Shown: in pieces, positions 8,561 to 17,039 of the stretch
How positions within the stretch are numbered: the first letter of the stretch is position 1
Layout of the letters: every line of letters begins with the position of its first letter
NCBI GenBank assembly: GCA_963529665.1
Contig: CAUSAG010000002.1
Coordinates: 95,368-159,367, forward strand
Direction of reading: 5' to 3'
DNA from: Kingella_B sp963529665
GTDB taxonomy: Bacteria; Pseudomonadota; Gammaproteobacteria; Burkholderiales; Neisseriaceae
Length of the DNA stretch: 64,000 nt
Notes under the pieces: model-generated
The model's input: the letters and a program-made list of their open reading frames with translations, nothing else
What the model was told of the DNA's origin: nothing
Databases searched by the model: none
Made by a program: the position numbers and the translations under genes

Positions 8561-10164
8561 GTACAAACCTAAACCGCCCCGTATTAGTTGTTGATGACGA
8601 AGCCGACATCCGAGATTTAATGGAAATGACCCTGATGAAAATGGGCTTGCACGTTGATACCGCCGAAGGCGTGCGCGCCGCATTAAGCAAGTTGGACAGC
8701 AAAAAATATTCGCTCGTGCTCACCGATATGCGTATGCCCGATGGCTCGGGCTTGGAAGTGGTGCAACACATCAACCAACAGCAGCTGGATGTGCCCGTTG
8801 CCGTGATTACCGCTTTTGGCAGCGCCGACCAAGCCGTGCAAGCGTTGAAAGAAGGCGCGTTTGACTATCTGCAAAAACCCATCACGCTGGCGCAACTGCG
8901 CACGCTGGTTAAATCCGCCATCAAGGTGCAAGAAGACAAGAGCACGCCGCCTGCCGCGCCCAAAACCGCTGCCGAACCCGTGGCACAGACCGCACCGCCC
9001 AAAGCCGAGCCTGTTATCCTTGATAACCCTGCCGAAGCTGATTTTCAGGCTGCCTCAACACCCCCAAGCAATCCCATTGCGCAACAGCCCGAGCCCATAA
9101 GGCAGCCTGAAAAAGCCGTTGCCAGCAAAGCCGCTATTTCTGTCAACGAAAACCCGCTCAAAATGGAAGCCGACCTGCCGCGCCTGCTTGGCTCATCCCC
9201 CCAAATTGAAACCGTGCGCGGCTTAATCCGCAAGCTCGCCCCTGCCAATGTGCCCGTTTACATTTCAGGCGAAAGCGGCTCGGGTAAAGAACAAGCCGCG
9301 CGCAGCATCCACGAACTCTCGCCGCGCAAAGACGGGCCGTTCATCGCCGTAAACTGTGGCGCCATCCCAGAAAACCTGATGGAAAGCGAATTCTTCGGCT
9401 ACAAAAAAGGCAGCTTCACAGGCGCCGACCAAGACCGTCTCGGCTTCTTCCAACACGCCCACGGTGGCACCCTATTTTTGGACGAAGTCGCCGACCTGCC
9501 GCTTGCCATGCAAGTCAAACTCTTGCGCGCCATCCAAGAAAAAGCTGTGCGCCGCATTGGCGATGCGCAAGAAGTGAAAGTGGACGTGCGCATCATCTCC
9601 GCCACCCACAAAAATCTCCCCGCGCTGGTGGAAAGCGGTGCCTTCCGCCAAGACTTGTTCTACCGCCTTAACGTGGTAACGCTGCACATGCCCGCCCTGC
9701 GCGAAATGCACGAAGACCTCGCCAACCTTATCGCCCATCTCTTGCGCAAACACCACAGCGGCGACATCAACATGACCCCCGCCGCCCGCGAAGCCCTGCT
9801 GCGCTACAACTACCCTGGCAACTTCCGCGAACTGGAAAACATCCTAGAACGCGCCGTCGCCCTCGCCAGCAACCACACCATAGACGTGGACGATTTGCAA
9901 ATCACCACCGACCCACTTGGCGGTGGCAGCGCAGCCGTAGAACTGGAAGGCACCAGCCAACACCAAGTCATCAGCGGCCTGCCCAACTTTCAAATGGGCA
10001 CTACCCAAATCCAAGATTATCTGGACGACATTGAACGCCAAATTCTGGAATACGCCCTGCGTCTCACCCAAGGCAACCGCACGCAAGCCGCCAAAACACT
10101 CGGCATCAGCTTCCGCTCCATGCGCTATCGCCTAGAACGGCTAAACATCGATGTAGGTGTATAA
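8557..10164 (+). CDS. pilR: Sigma-54-dependent response regulator PilR
   Basis: A 535-residue NtrC-family activator. The receiver domain has VVDDEADIRD and phospho-acceptor D57 in LTDMRMPDGSG. The AAA+ domain has Walker A GESGSGKE near residue 238, the sigma-54 contact loop as GSFTGA instead of the usual GAFTGA, and Walker B GTLFLDEVADLP. A Fis-type helix-turn-helix ends the protein (NRTQAAKTLGISFRSMRYRL). The alanine/proline-rich linker (about residues 127-200) encodes two DUS in frame, FQAA and RQPE. It is coupled to pilS and probably activates the pilin gene, which lies elsewhere. Confidence 0.9.
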   Translation: MSTNLNRPVLVVDDEADIRDLMEMTLMKMGLHVDTAEGVRAALSKLDSKKYSLVLTDMRMPDGSGLEVVQHINQQQLDVPVAVITAFGSADQAVQALKEGAFDYLQKPITLAQLRTLVKSAIKVQEDKSTPPAAPKTAAEPVAQTAPPKAEPVILDNPAEADFQAASTPPSNPIAQQPEPIRQPEKAVASKAAISVNENPLKMEADLPRLLGSSPQIETVRGLIRKLAPANVPVYISGESGSGKEQAARSIHELSPRKDGPFIAVNCGAIPENLMESEFFGYKKGSFTGADQDRLGFFQHAHGGTLFLDEVADLPLAMQVKLLRAIQEKAVRRIGDAQEVKVDVRIISATHKNLPALVESGAFRQDLFYRLNVVTLHMPALREMHEDLANLIAHLLRKHHSGDINMTPAAREALLRYNYPGNFRELENILERAVALASNHTIDVDDLQITTDPLGGGSAAVELEGTSQHQVISGLPNFQMGTTQIQDYLDDIERQILEYALRLTQGNRTQAAKTLGISFRSMRYRLERLNIDVGV

Positions 10165-10394
10165 AAACGTTTTCGGGCTGCCTCCATCGCATAGGGCAGC
10201 CTGAAAAACAAAACAGGCATGGCAACGCACGCCTTATATTTTGCTCACGCCGCTAAAACAATCAGACCGCCCGCCCTACCCTATTTTCAGGCTGCCTCAG
10301 CAGTGTAAGAGTAGGCAGCCTGAAAACCGCTATGGCAACACCAAAACAAAAACCGATGATTTTTCCAATCATCGGTTTTTTATCGCCATGCGCA
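10165..10394. other. Intergenic region between convergent pilR and rpoH
   Basis: Holds two inverted DUS pairs (about 10169-10206, with one degenerate arm TTTTCGGGCTGCC, and about 10284-10325) followed by the strong hairpin listed separately. No gene seen. Confidence 0.7.
10349..10379. terminator. Bidirectional rho-independent terminator
   Basis: A perfect 13-bp stem, AAAACCGATGATT pairing with AATCATCGGTTTT around a 5-nt loop. It has an A-run on one side and a T-run on the other, placed between the convergent pilR and rpoH genes, so it can stop transcription from both. Confidence 0.85.
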
Positions 10395-11285
10395 TCAATC
10401 TTCTTCAATCACATCGTCCGCATTTTCAGCCAACAGCGCGCGCAGTTTTTGCATCGCCTTTGCTTCAATTTGGCGAATCCGCTCCGCAGAAACACCAAAT
10501 TCTGCCGCCAATTCGTGCAGCGTCAAACCGCCGTCATCTTGCAGCCAACGGGTTTCCACAATGCGGCGGCTGCGCTCATCCAATTGCGCTAGCGCATTTT
10601 GCAAGCCTTCCGTTTGCAAAGCGTAATGCGCTTTTTTTGCCAACTGCTGGCTCGGCTCGCTTTGCGCATCGCTCAACCAATCAATCGGCGCAAAATTATT
10701 GTCGTCATCATCGCTGTTGTCTGCCAACAAAGCCACATCATTGCCCGTCATGCGTTGTTCCATCTCCAAAACATCAGAGAGTTTCACGCCCAAATCATCG
10801 GCAATATCCTGCGCCTCTTTCGGGCTTAGTGCGCTCAAACTTTTGCGCATGCTGCGCAAATTAAAAAATAATTTGCGTTGCGGCTTAGTAGTCGCGATGC
10901 GAACCAAACGCCAATTGCGCAAAATAAATTCGTGAATCTCCGCCTTAATCCAATGCACCGCAAACGAAAACAAACGCGCGCCATGCGTCGGCTCAAAACG
11001 TTTCACCGCCTTCATCAAGCCCACATTGCCCTCTTGAATCAAATCCGCCTGATTCAAACCATAGCCATCATAACCACGCGCAATAGAAACCACCACGCGC
11101 AAATGCGACAAAATCAGTTTTTTCGCCGCTTCCAAATCGCCGCGCAATTGCCGCTGCGCCAGCGAAGTCTCCTCTTCCAACGTGAGCATAGGAATACTGT
11201 TTACTGTATGAATATATTGCTCCAAGCTGCCATGCCCGCTTGGAACAGATAGCGCAAAATCATGGTTCATTGAACTCTTTTCCAT
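10395..11285 (-). CDS. rpoH: RNA polymerase sigma factor RpoH (sigma-32)
   Basis: Heat-shock sigma factor of 296 residues. Region 2 contains DLIQEGNVGLMKAVKRFEPT and LFSFAVHWIKAEIHEFILRN. The family-specific RpoH box is QRKLFFNLR at residues 136-144. Region 4 is LTLHELAAEFGVSAERIRQIE. A stretch of aspartates (DNSDDDDNNF) lies between regions 3 and 4. The alternative start five codons later (ATG at 11270) is equally plausible; both have purine-rich leaders. Confidence 0.95.
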   Translation of the reverse strand: MEKSSMNHDFALSVPSGHGSLEQYIHTVNSIPMLTLEEETSLAQRQLRGDLEAAKKLILSHLRVVVSIARGYDGYGLNQADLIQEGNVGLMKAVKRFEPTHGARLFSFAVHWIKAEIHEFILRNWRLVRIATTKPQRKLFFNLRSMRKSLSALSPKEAQDIADDLGVKLSDVLEMEQRMTGNDVALLADNSDDDDNNFAPIDWLSDAQSEPSQQLAKKAHYALQTEGLQNALAQLDERSRRIVETRWLQDDGGLTLHELAAEFGVSAERIRQIEAKAMQKLRALLAENADDVIEED

Positions 11286-11314
11286 TTCTCAAATCGTGCT
11301 TATTTACTGGGCGA

Positions 11315-11320
11315 ATTATA
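11315..11320 (-). promoter_or_regulatory. Putative -10 element of rpoH
   Basis: On the minus strand TATAAT lies about 30 bp upstream of the rpoH ATG, with a weak TTTAAT 16 bp further up as a possible -35. Inferred sigma-70 promoter only. Confidence 0.45.
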
Positions 11321-11407
11321 CGCCAATTTGATACAGATTAAATTTTTAAATCGTTAAACCGCGTAAAGAACAAAACACTAATCATGCCAACCAATTTTCA
11401 GGCTGCC

Positions 11408-12124
11408 TCAACGCCGTTGCCTGAAAAACGCTTGCAATTGCTGCTTCGCCTCATCCACCAACACCCCGCCCAATAACGCAGTATGGCTATTTAATTGCTT
11501 GTTTTCAAAAAGATTGATGACACTGCCCGCCGCTCCAGTTTTCGGCTCAGGCGCAGCAAAAACCACCCGCGCCACCCGCGCCTGCATCATAGCACTCGCG
11601 CACATCGCACACGGCTCCAACGACACATACACATCGCATTCATTCAGCCGATAATTGCCCAGCGTCTTCCCTGCCACTGCCAGCACCTGAATCTCCGCAT
11701 GATGGCTGATATTGCAATCCAACACACAACGATTATGCGCCCGCGCAATGATTTCCCCCCGATGCACCACAACCGCACCAACAGGCACTTCCCCCAGCTT
11801 CGCCGCTTCGGCAGCCTGAAACAGCGCAGCACGCATCAAGCGTTCCATCTCGCTTTGCGGTGGAAACAGCGCAACAGGCGGCATTTCACGCAGCTGCCGT
11901 TCCCAATATTCGCGCTCCGATTCCGCAAGCTGCTGCACCGTTTTTAGGCTGCCTAACGCCACCAATTGCCAAAATACACTTTTGGTTACACTCAAACCCG
12001 CTTGCTTCAATAACAAAAAAGCACGACAAGGATTCATTGCTTGCACATCTTGAACTGTATGCACATTCAACTTGGCTAATGCTTGGATAACTTTGGGCGC
12101 GAGCGGCGGCGTAGTCAACTTCAT
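11408..12124 (-). CDS. tadA: tRNA-adenosine(34) deaminase TadA with N-terminal TfoX_C-like domain
   Basis: The C-terminal ~155 residues are a zinc-dependent deaminase: HAEIQVLAVA supplies the zinc histidine and catalytic glutamate, and SLEPCAMCASAMMQARV supplies the two zinc cysteines. It converts A34 to inosine in tRNA-Arg(ACG). The first ~75 residues (MKLTTPPLAPKVIQALAKLN, then DVQAMNPCRAFLLLKQAGL) resemble the helix-hairpin C-terminal domain of TfoX/Sxy proteins. I start at the ATG at 12124, giving 238 residues, long for TadA (about 165) because of this domain. Longer TadA forms of this kind occur in Neisseriaceae; the role of the extra domain is unknown. Confidence 0.9.
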   Translation of the reverse strand: MKLTTPPLAPKVIQALAKLNVHTVQDVQAMNPCRAFLLLKQAGLSVTKSVFWQLVALGSLKTVQQLAESEREYWERQLREMPPVALFPPQSEMERLMRAALFQAAEAAKLGEVPVGAVVVHRGEIIARAHNRCVLDCNISHHAEIQVLAVAGKTLGNYRLNECDVYVSLEPCAMCASAMMQARVARVVFAAPEPKTGAAGSVINLFENKQLNSHTALLGGVLVDEAKQQLQAFFRQRR

Positions 12125-12190
12125 CAAAGGCAGCCTGAAAACAAAAACAAGGAAACCTGCCAAACAGATTTCCTTGTTTTCTCATTCAAA

Positions 12191-12547
12191 TTAAGCCAAA
12201 GCAGCTTTCGCTTTTTCAACCAATTGAGCAAAGGCAGCTTTATCAAATACAGCCAAATCAGCCAATACTTTGCGATCCAATTCAATAGCAGCACGTTTCA
12301 AGCCGTTCATGAATTTGCTGTAAGACAAACCATTCAAACGTGCGCCTGCATTGATACGCGCAATCCACAATTGACGGAATTGGCGTTTGCGTTGGCGACG
12401 GTCACGATAAGCGTATTGACCAGCTTTCATCACCGCCTGTTTGGCGATGCGATAGACATTTTTGCGACGACCACGATAGCCTTTGGCTAACGCAATCACT
12501 TTTTTATGACGAGCACGAGCGGTAACACCGCGTTTTACGCGTGGCAT
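12191..12547 (-). CDS. rplT: 50S ribosomal protein L20
   Basis: A 118-residue basic protein beginning MPRVKRGVTARARHKKVI, with the RRKNVYRIAKQAV and RRQRKRQFRQLWIARINA segments that bind 23S rRNA. Needed for early 50S assembly. Last gene of infC-rpmI-rplT, 12 bp after rpmI. Confidence 0.98.
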   Translation of the reverse strand: MPRVKRGVTARARHKKVIALAKGYRGRRKNVYRIAKQAVMKAGQYAYRDRRQRKRQFRQLWIARINAGARLNGLSYSKFMNGLKRAAIELDRKVLADLAVFDKAAFAQLVEKAKAALA

Positions 12548-12559
12548 AGTTTAACTCCT

Positions 12560-12757
12560 TTAAGCGTAAGGTAACATTTTAGCAACGGAAGCCATATCTC
12601 GTTCGTTCACCATAGCAGTGCCGCGCAATTGGCGTTTAGTTTTGGTGGTTTTTTTGGTCAAAATATGACTTTTGAACGCATGACCGCGTTTTACGCCACC
12701 GTTACCCAGTACTTTAAAGCGTTTTTTCGCGCTAGACTTAGTTTTCATTTTAGGCAT
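12560..12757 (-). CDS. rpmI: 50S ribosomal protein L35
   Basis: A 65-residue basic protein starting MPKMKTKSSAKKRFKVLGNG and including the HILTKK motif of L35. I start at the ATG at 12757, matching family length; a longer frame adds 18 residues not seen in L35. It lies between infC and rplT in the conserved order. Confidence 0.97.
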   Translation of the reverse strand: MPKMKTKSSAKKRFKVLGNGGVKRGHAFKSHILTKKTTKTKRQLRGTAMVNERDMASVAKMLPYA

Positions 12758-12899
12758 GGGAAAACTCCATTCATTTTTAAGATAAGGCATCGGGCGTTTG
12801 CCATACAGCAATGCTTAAAACCCGAAACCACGGTTTTATGCCGCTAGAAAAAACATTTTCCTGACGCGGCGTATATCAGGAAAACGCGAGATTATACGG

Positions 12900-13424
12900 T
12901 TATTTTTTCTTGGGTGCAAGCATCATCACCATTTGGCGACCTTCCAGCTTGGGGAAAGATTCAATTTGCGCATCTTCCGCCACATCTGCTTTCACGCGCT
13001 CTAAAAGCTGCACACCGATTTGCTGATGCGCCATTTCGCGCCCACGAAAACGCAGGGTAATTTTAACTTTGTCGCCGTCTGCCAAAAATTCGCGCACTTT
13101 TCGCATTTTGATGTTGTAGTCGCCATCGTCTGTGCCAGGGCGGAATTTGATTTCTTTGATTTGGACTTGCTTCTGCTTTTTCTTGGCTTCGTCGCGTTTT
13201 TTGGATTGTTCGTATTTGTATTTGCCAAAGTCCATCAGTTTGCAAACAGGTGGTTTGGCAGTTGGGGAAATTTCTACCAAATCAACGTCTTGTTCTTCTG
13301 CCATAGACATGGCTTCTTTTAGGCTCACAACGCCAAGTTGCTCGCCGTCGCCACTGATTAAGCGCACTTCTTTGGCGGTGATTTCGCCGTTGATTCGTGC
13401 TTCGCGTTCTTGCTGTGCGATGAT
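12900..13424 (-). CDS. infC: Translation initiation factor IF-3, AUC start
   Basis: IF-3 binds the 30S subunit and checks start-codon pairing. The frame holds ISPTAKPPVCKLMDFGKYKY, IKFRPGTDDGDYNIK and the C-terminal MAHQQIG region. A full N-terminus (IAQQEREARINGEITAKEV) is reached only by starting at an ATC at 13424, with GGAG 5 nt upstream, giving 174 residues. ATG or GTG starts further in would remove the conserved RINGEI segment. Rare start codons (AUU in Escherichia coli) underlie IF-3 autoregulation, and the same is inferred here. First gene of infC-rpmI-rplT. Confidence 0.93.
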   Translation of the reverse strand: MIAQQEREARINGEITAKEVRLISGDGEQLGVVSLKEAMSMAEEQDVDLVEISPTAKPPVCKLMDFGKYKYEQSKKRDEAKKKQKQVQIKEIKFRPGTDDGDYNIKMRKVREFLADGDKVKITLRFRGREMAHQQIGVQLLERVKADVAEDAQIESFPKLEGRQMVMMLAPKKK

Positions 13425-13716
13425 GAATGCTCCTATATAAAATTGATGTTTTCAGGCTGCCTTAAATAAGCCTAACGCAGCCCGCGAATGAAAGCGCGTA
13501 TTGTAAACGTTTTAAATGGATTTTGTGAAGTTTGTTTAAGATTTTGTCGCAATCAGGCAGCCTGAAAACGGTAAGCATGTCTGCTCAGTTTCTGTTTTGC
13601 CATAAGCCCATTATCTTAATTGGCAACGTGGCGCGTTCCGCTGGGTGTTGCTGTTAGCGGACTGGACTTGGCGATTTTCAGGCTGCCTAATTGTGAGCAC
13701 GAGCATTAAGTAGTTT
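13425..13716. other. thrS-infC intergenic region
   Basis: About 290 bp with a single DUS near 13450, another near 13556 and a third near 13677. They are too far apart for a tight hairpin. The infC promoter and any leader must lie here, but I see no convincing element. Confidence 0.5.
13430..13433 (-). promoter_or_regulatory. Ribosome binding site deciding the infC AUC start
   Basis: GGAG on the minus strand lies 5 nt before ATC-ATC-GCA. It is the only good Shine-Dalgarno match near the conserved IF-3 N-terminus and supports initiation at the first ATC. Confidence 0.75.
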
Positions 13717-15630
13717 TTAAAACTCCGCCTTTAATTCTTCTTGCAAGCGCTCAATAAATTCTTCTACTTTCAGGCTGCCTAAGTCTTCGGCTTTTTTGCG
13801 CACGGCAACTTGCCCGTTTTCCATTTCTTTGTCGCCAATCACGATTTGATATGGATAGCGCTGCGAGCTGTTGTCGCGGATTTTGTAGCCGATTTTTTCG
13901 TTGCGTAAATCTAGCTCGGCGCGAAAGCCTGCGGCTTGCAGTTGGGCAACCACTTCGCGGCAGTAGTCGGCTTGCTTTTCGGTGATGTTCATTACCACCA
14001 TTTGCACGGGGGCGAGCCAGAGCGGGAATGAGCCTGCGTGTTGCTCAATCAAAATGCCGATGAAGCGTTCTAGCGAGCCTAAAATGGCGCGGTGTAGCAT
14101 CACAGGGCGAGCGCGATTGTTGTCGCGGGTAACGTATTCGGCATCTAGTCTTTCAGGCAGCACGAAGTCTAGCTGGATGGTGCCGCATTGCCATGAGCGT
14201 CCGAGTGCGTCTTTGATGTGGTATTCCACTTTGGGCCCGTAAAACGCGCCTTCTCCTGGCAATTCTTGCCATGTTACGCCGCAAGCGGTGAGCGCATCGC
14301 GCAAGCCTTGTTCGGCTTTGTCCCAAATTTCATCGCTGCCTGCGCGTTTTTCGGGGCGCAGGGAGAGTTTGATGCTGACATCGTGGAAGCCAAATTGGCG
14401 GTAGATTTTCATTACCAGCTGGTTAAACGCGCGGGTTTCTTCGGCGATTTGGTCTTCGGTGCAGAAAATGTGGGCATCGTCTTGCACAAAGCCGCGCACG
14501 CGCATCAAGCCGTGCAATGCGCCGCTGGGTTCGTTGCGGTGGCATGAGCCAAACTCTGCTAGGCGCATCGGCAAATCGTTGTAGGAGCGCAAGCCGTGGT
14601 TGAAAATTTGCACATGACCGGGGCAGTTCATCGGTTTAACGGCGTAATCGCGTTTTTCGGACGATGTTAAGAACATATTGTCTTTGTAGTTCGCCCAATG
14701 CCCTGATTTTTCCCAAAAAGTTTTATCCATGATTTGCGGGGTTTTGACTTCTTGGTAGCCTGCGGCGGTGAGTTCGCGGCGCATATGTTGTTCAATCACT
14801 TGCCACAGCGTCCAACCGCGCGGATGCCAGAACACCATGCCTGGGGCTTCGTCTTGCAGGTGGAACAGGTCTAGCTGTTTGCCGAGTTTGCGGTGGTCGC
14901 GTTTTTCGGCTTCTTCAATGCGCGTGATGTAGGCTTTGAGATCGTCTTTGTTTGCCCATGCTGTGCCGTAGATGCGTTGCAATTGCTCGTTGTTACTATC
15001 GCCGCGCCAGTATGCGCCTGAAATTTTGGTGAGCTTGAAGTTTTTGAGAAAGCGGGTATTGGGAACGTGCGGCCCGCGGCACATATCCACATATTCTTGG
15101 TGGTAATACATGCCCATGGCGGTGATGTCGTCTGCCATGTCGTCAATCAGGCGCAGTTTGTAGTCTTCGCCGCGTTGTTTAAAGATTTCAATTACTTCGG
15201 CGCGCGGTGTCATTTTTTTGATGACGTCGTAGTCTTGGTTAATCAGCTCTTTCATGCGCGTTTCAATGGCGGCGATGTCTTCGGGGGTGAAGGGTTTTTC
15301 GCTGAAAATGTCGTAGTAGAAGCCGTCTTCAATTACGGGCCCGATGACCATTTTAACTTTTGGGAACAGTTGTTTAACAGCATGCCCAACCAAGTGGGCG
15401 CAGGAATGGCGGATGATTTCTACGCCTTCGGGATCTTTGGGCGTGATAATTTGCACGCTGGCATCTTCGGTAATCGGGTCGCTGGCATCGCGCAAAATGC
15501 CGTTCACTTTGCCTGCCACGGTGGCTTTTGCCAGCCCTGCGCCGATGTTGGCGGCAATTTGGGCGATGGTGATGGGGGATTCGTAATGGCGGATTGAGCC
15601 GTCGGGTAGGGTGATGTTGAGTTGAGACAT
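13717..15630 (-). CDS. thrS: Threonyl-tRNA synthetase
   Basis: A 637-residue class II synthetase. The N-terminal TGS domain is LPDGSIRHYESPITIAQIA, followed by the editing domain with the HSCAHLVGHAV zinc-like motif. The catalytic core has the zinc cysteine in MNCPGH and motif 2 around FGSCHRNEPSG, and the anticodon-binding domain follows. It charges threonine and clears Ser-tRNA(Thr). It lies upstream of infC on the same strand, the common thrS-infC-rpmI-rplT order, with about 290 bp between. The C-terminal tail includes a DUS in frame (LGSLKVEEF). Confidence 0.97.
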   Translation of the reverse strand: MSQLNITLPDGSIRHYESPITIAQIAANIGAGLAKATVAGKVNGILRDASDPITEDASVQIITPKDPEGVEIIRHSCAHLVGHAVKQLFPKVKMVIGPVIEDGFYYDIFSEKPFTPEDIAAIETRMKELINQDYDVIKKMTPRAEVIEIFKQRGEDYKLRLIDDMADDITAMGMYYHQEYVDMCRGPHVPNTRFLKNFKLTKISGAYWRGDSNNEQLQRIYGTAWANKDDLKAYITRIEEAEKRDHRKLGKQLDLFHLQDEAPGMVFWHPRGWTLWQVIEQHMRRELTAAGYQEVKTPQIMDKTFWEKSGHWANYKDNMFLTSSEKRDYAVKPMNCPGHVQIFNHGLRSYNDLPMRLAEFGSCHRNEPSGALHGLMRVRGFVQDDAHIFCTEDQIAEETRAFNQLVMKIYRQFGFHDVSIKLSLRPEKRAGSDEIWDKAEQGLRDALTACGVTWQELPGEGAFYGPKVEYHIKDALGRSWQCGTIQLDFVLPERLDAEYVTRDNNRARPVMLHRAILGSLERFIGILIEQHAGSFPLWLAPVQMVVMNITEKQADYCREVVAQLQAAGFRAELDLRNEKIGYKIRDNSSQRYPYQIVIGDKEMENGQVAVRKKAEDLGSLKVEEFIERLQEELKAEF

Positions 15631-15794
15631 GGTTGCTCCAGGATTGGGTATATAACGTTTTCAGGCTGCCTAAACCGCTTTTAGACTGTCTAAACCGCGC
15701 CCAAAAAACGCGAAATTATAGAGATGATGGGCTTGATAAACAAGGCAAACGGGGTTTTCAGGCTGCCTAAAATACGGTTTGCGGGTAAAACCGT

Positions 15795-15800
15795 TATAAT
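15795..15800 (+). promoter_or_regulatory. Putative -10 element of tgt
   Basis: A perfect TATAAT about 45 bp before the tgt ATG, without a clear -35. A compact DUS palindrome (TTTTCAGGCTGCCTGAAAA) lies between it and the gene and would fall in the 5' leader. Confidence 0.45.
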
Positions 15801-15845
15801 CGCGGCTTTTATTTTCAGGCTGCCTGAAAACACAGAAAGACCTTT

Positions 15846-16961
15846 ATGCTCAACTTCACCCTGCACAAAAAAGACGGCCACGCCCGCCGCGGCACGCTCG
15901 AACTCAATCACGGCAAAATAGAAACCCCCGTATTCATGCCCGTGGGCACATACGGCTCGGTTAAAGCCATGACGCCGCAAAATCTGCACGACATAAACGC
16001 ACAAATCATCTTGGGCAACACTTACCACCTATGGCTGCGCCCTGGTTTGGAAGTGATAGAACAATTTGGCGGGCTGCACGACTTTATCGGCTGGAACAAG
16101 CCCATTTTGACCGATTCTGGCGGCTTTCAAGTGTTCAGCCTGTCCGATATGCGCAAGCTCACCGAAGAAGGCTGCACCTTCAAAAGCCCAATTAACGGCG
16201 ACAAATTATTCCTATCGCCCGAAATCTCCATGAAAATCCAAACCGTGCTCAATTCCGATATTGTGATGCAGTTAGACGAATGCACCGAAGGCAACGCCAG
16301 CCACGCCGAAGCGCGCAAATCGCTGCAAATGAGCCTGCGCTGGGCAGAACGCAGCAAAAAAGCGTTTGAAGATTTGGGCAATCCCAACGCGCTGTTTGGC
16401 ATTATCCAAGGCGCGATGTATGAAGATTTGCGCGAAGAATCGCTGCGCGGCTTGGAAGACATCGGCTTCAAAGGCATTGCCATCGGCGGTTTGAGCGTGG
16501 GCGAACCCAAGCCCGAAATGTATCGCATGCTGCGTGCGCTGGCACCGATGCTGCCTGAAAACAAGCCGCATTATTTGATGGGCGTCGGCACGCCCGAAGA
16601 TTTGGTTTACGGCGTGGCGCACGGCGTGGATATGTTTGACTGCGTGATGCCTACGCGCAATGCCCGCAACGGCTGGCTGTTCACCCGTTTTGGCGACCTC
16701 AAAATCCGCAACGCCAAACACCGTCACGACAAACGCCCGCTGGACGAATCCTGCACCTGCTACGCCTGCCAACACTTCAGCCGCAGCTACCTGCACCACT
16801 TGGACAAAGTCGGCGAAATCCTCGGTGCGCAACTGTGCACCATCCACAACCTGCATTTTTATCAAGTGATTATGGCGGAAATGCGCGAATCCATCGAGCA
16901 AGGCAGATTCGCCGATTGGCAGGCTCGCTTCCATGAGAACAGGGCGAGGGGGACGGATTGA
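15846..16961 (+). CDS. tgt: Queuine tRNA-ribosyltransferase
   Basis: A 371-residue TIM-barrel enzyme exchanging G34 for preQ1 in GUN-anticodon tRNAs. It has the substrate-binding aspartate in LTDSGGFQVFSLS, the nucleophile Asp265 in MFDCVMPTRNARNG and the zinc site CTCYACQHFSRSYLHH near residue 303. Length and start fit the family (E. coli 375). It is flanked by DUS and appears monocistronic. Confidence 0.97.
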   Translation: MLNFTLHKKDGHARRGTLELNHGKIETPVFMPVGTYGSVKAMTPQNLHDINAQIILGNTYHLWLRPGLEVIEQFGGLHDFIGWNKPILTDSGGFQVFSLSDMRKLTEEGCTFKSPINGDKLFLSPEISMKIQTVLNSDIVMQLDECTEGNASHAEARKSLQMSLRWAERSKKAFEDLGNPNALFGIIQGAMYEDLREESLRGLEDIGFKGIAIGGLSVGEPKPEMYRMLRALAPMLPENKPHYLMGVGTPEDLVYGVAHGVDMFDCVMPTRNARNGWLFTRFGDLKIRNAKHRHDKRPLDESCTCYACQHFSRSYLHHLDKVGEILGAQLCTIHNLHFYQVIMAEMRESIEQGRFADWQARFHENRARGTD

Positions 16962-17039
16962 GCGTTTTCAGGCAGCCTGAAAACATTCCGGCTGTTTGAA
17001 AAATCAGATTAACCAAAAAAACCCGTGCATTGCATCGCC

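Noticed and set aside
10349..10379. Small RNA between pilR and rpoH
   Set aside because: The hairpin is explained by a shared terminator of convergent genes; no promoter for an RNA is visible.
11500..11950. Open frame on the plus strand opposite tadA
   Set aside because: Rich in Arg/His/Gln and without any motif; an antisense shadow of a clearly conserved gene.
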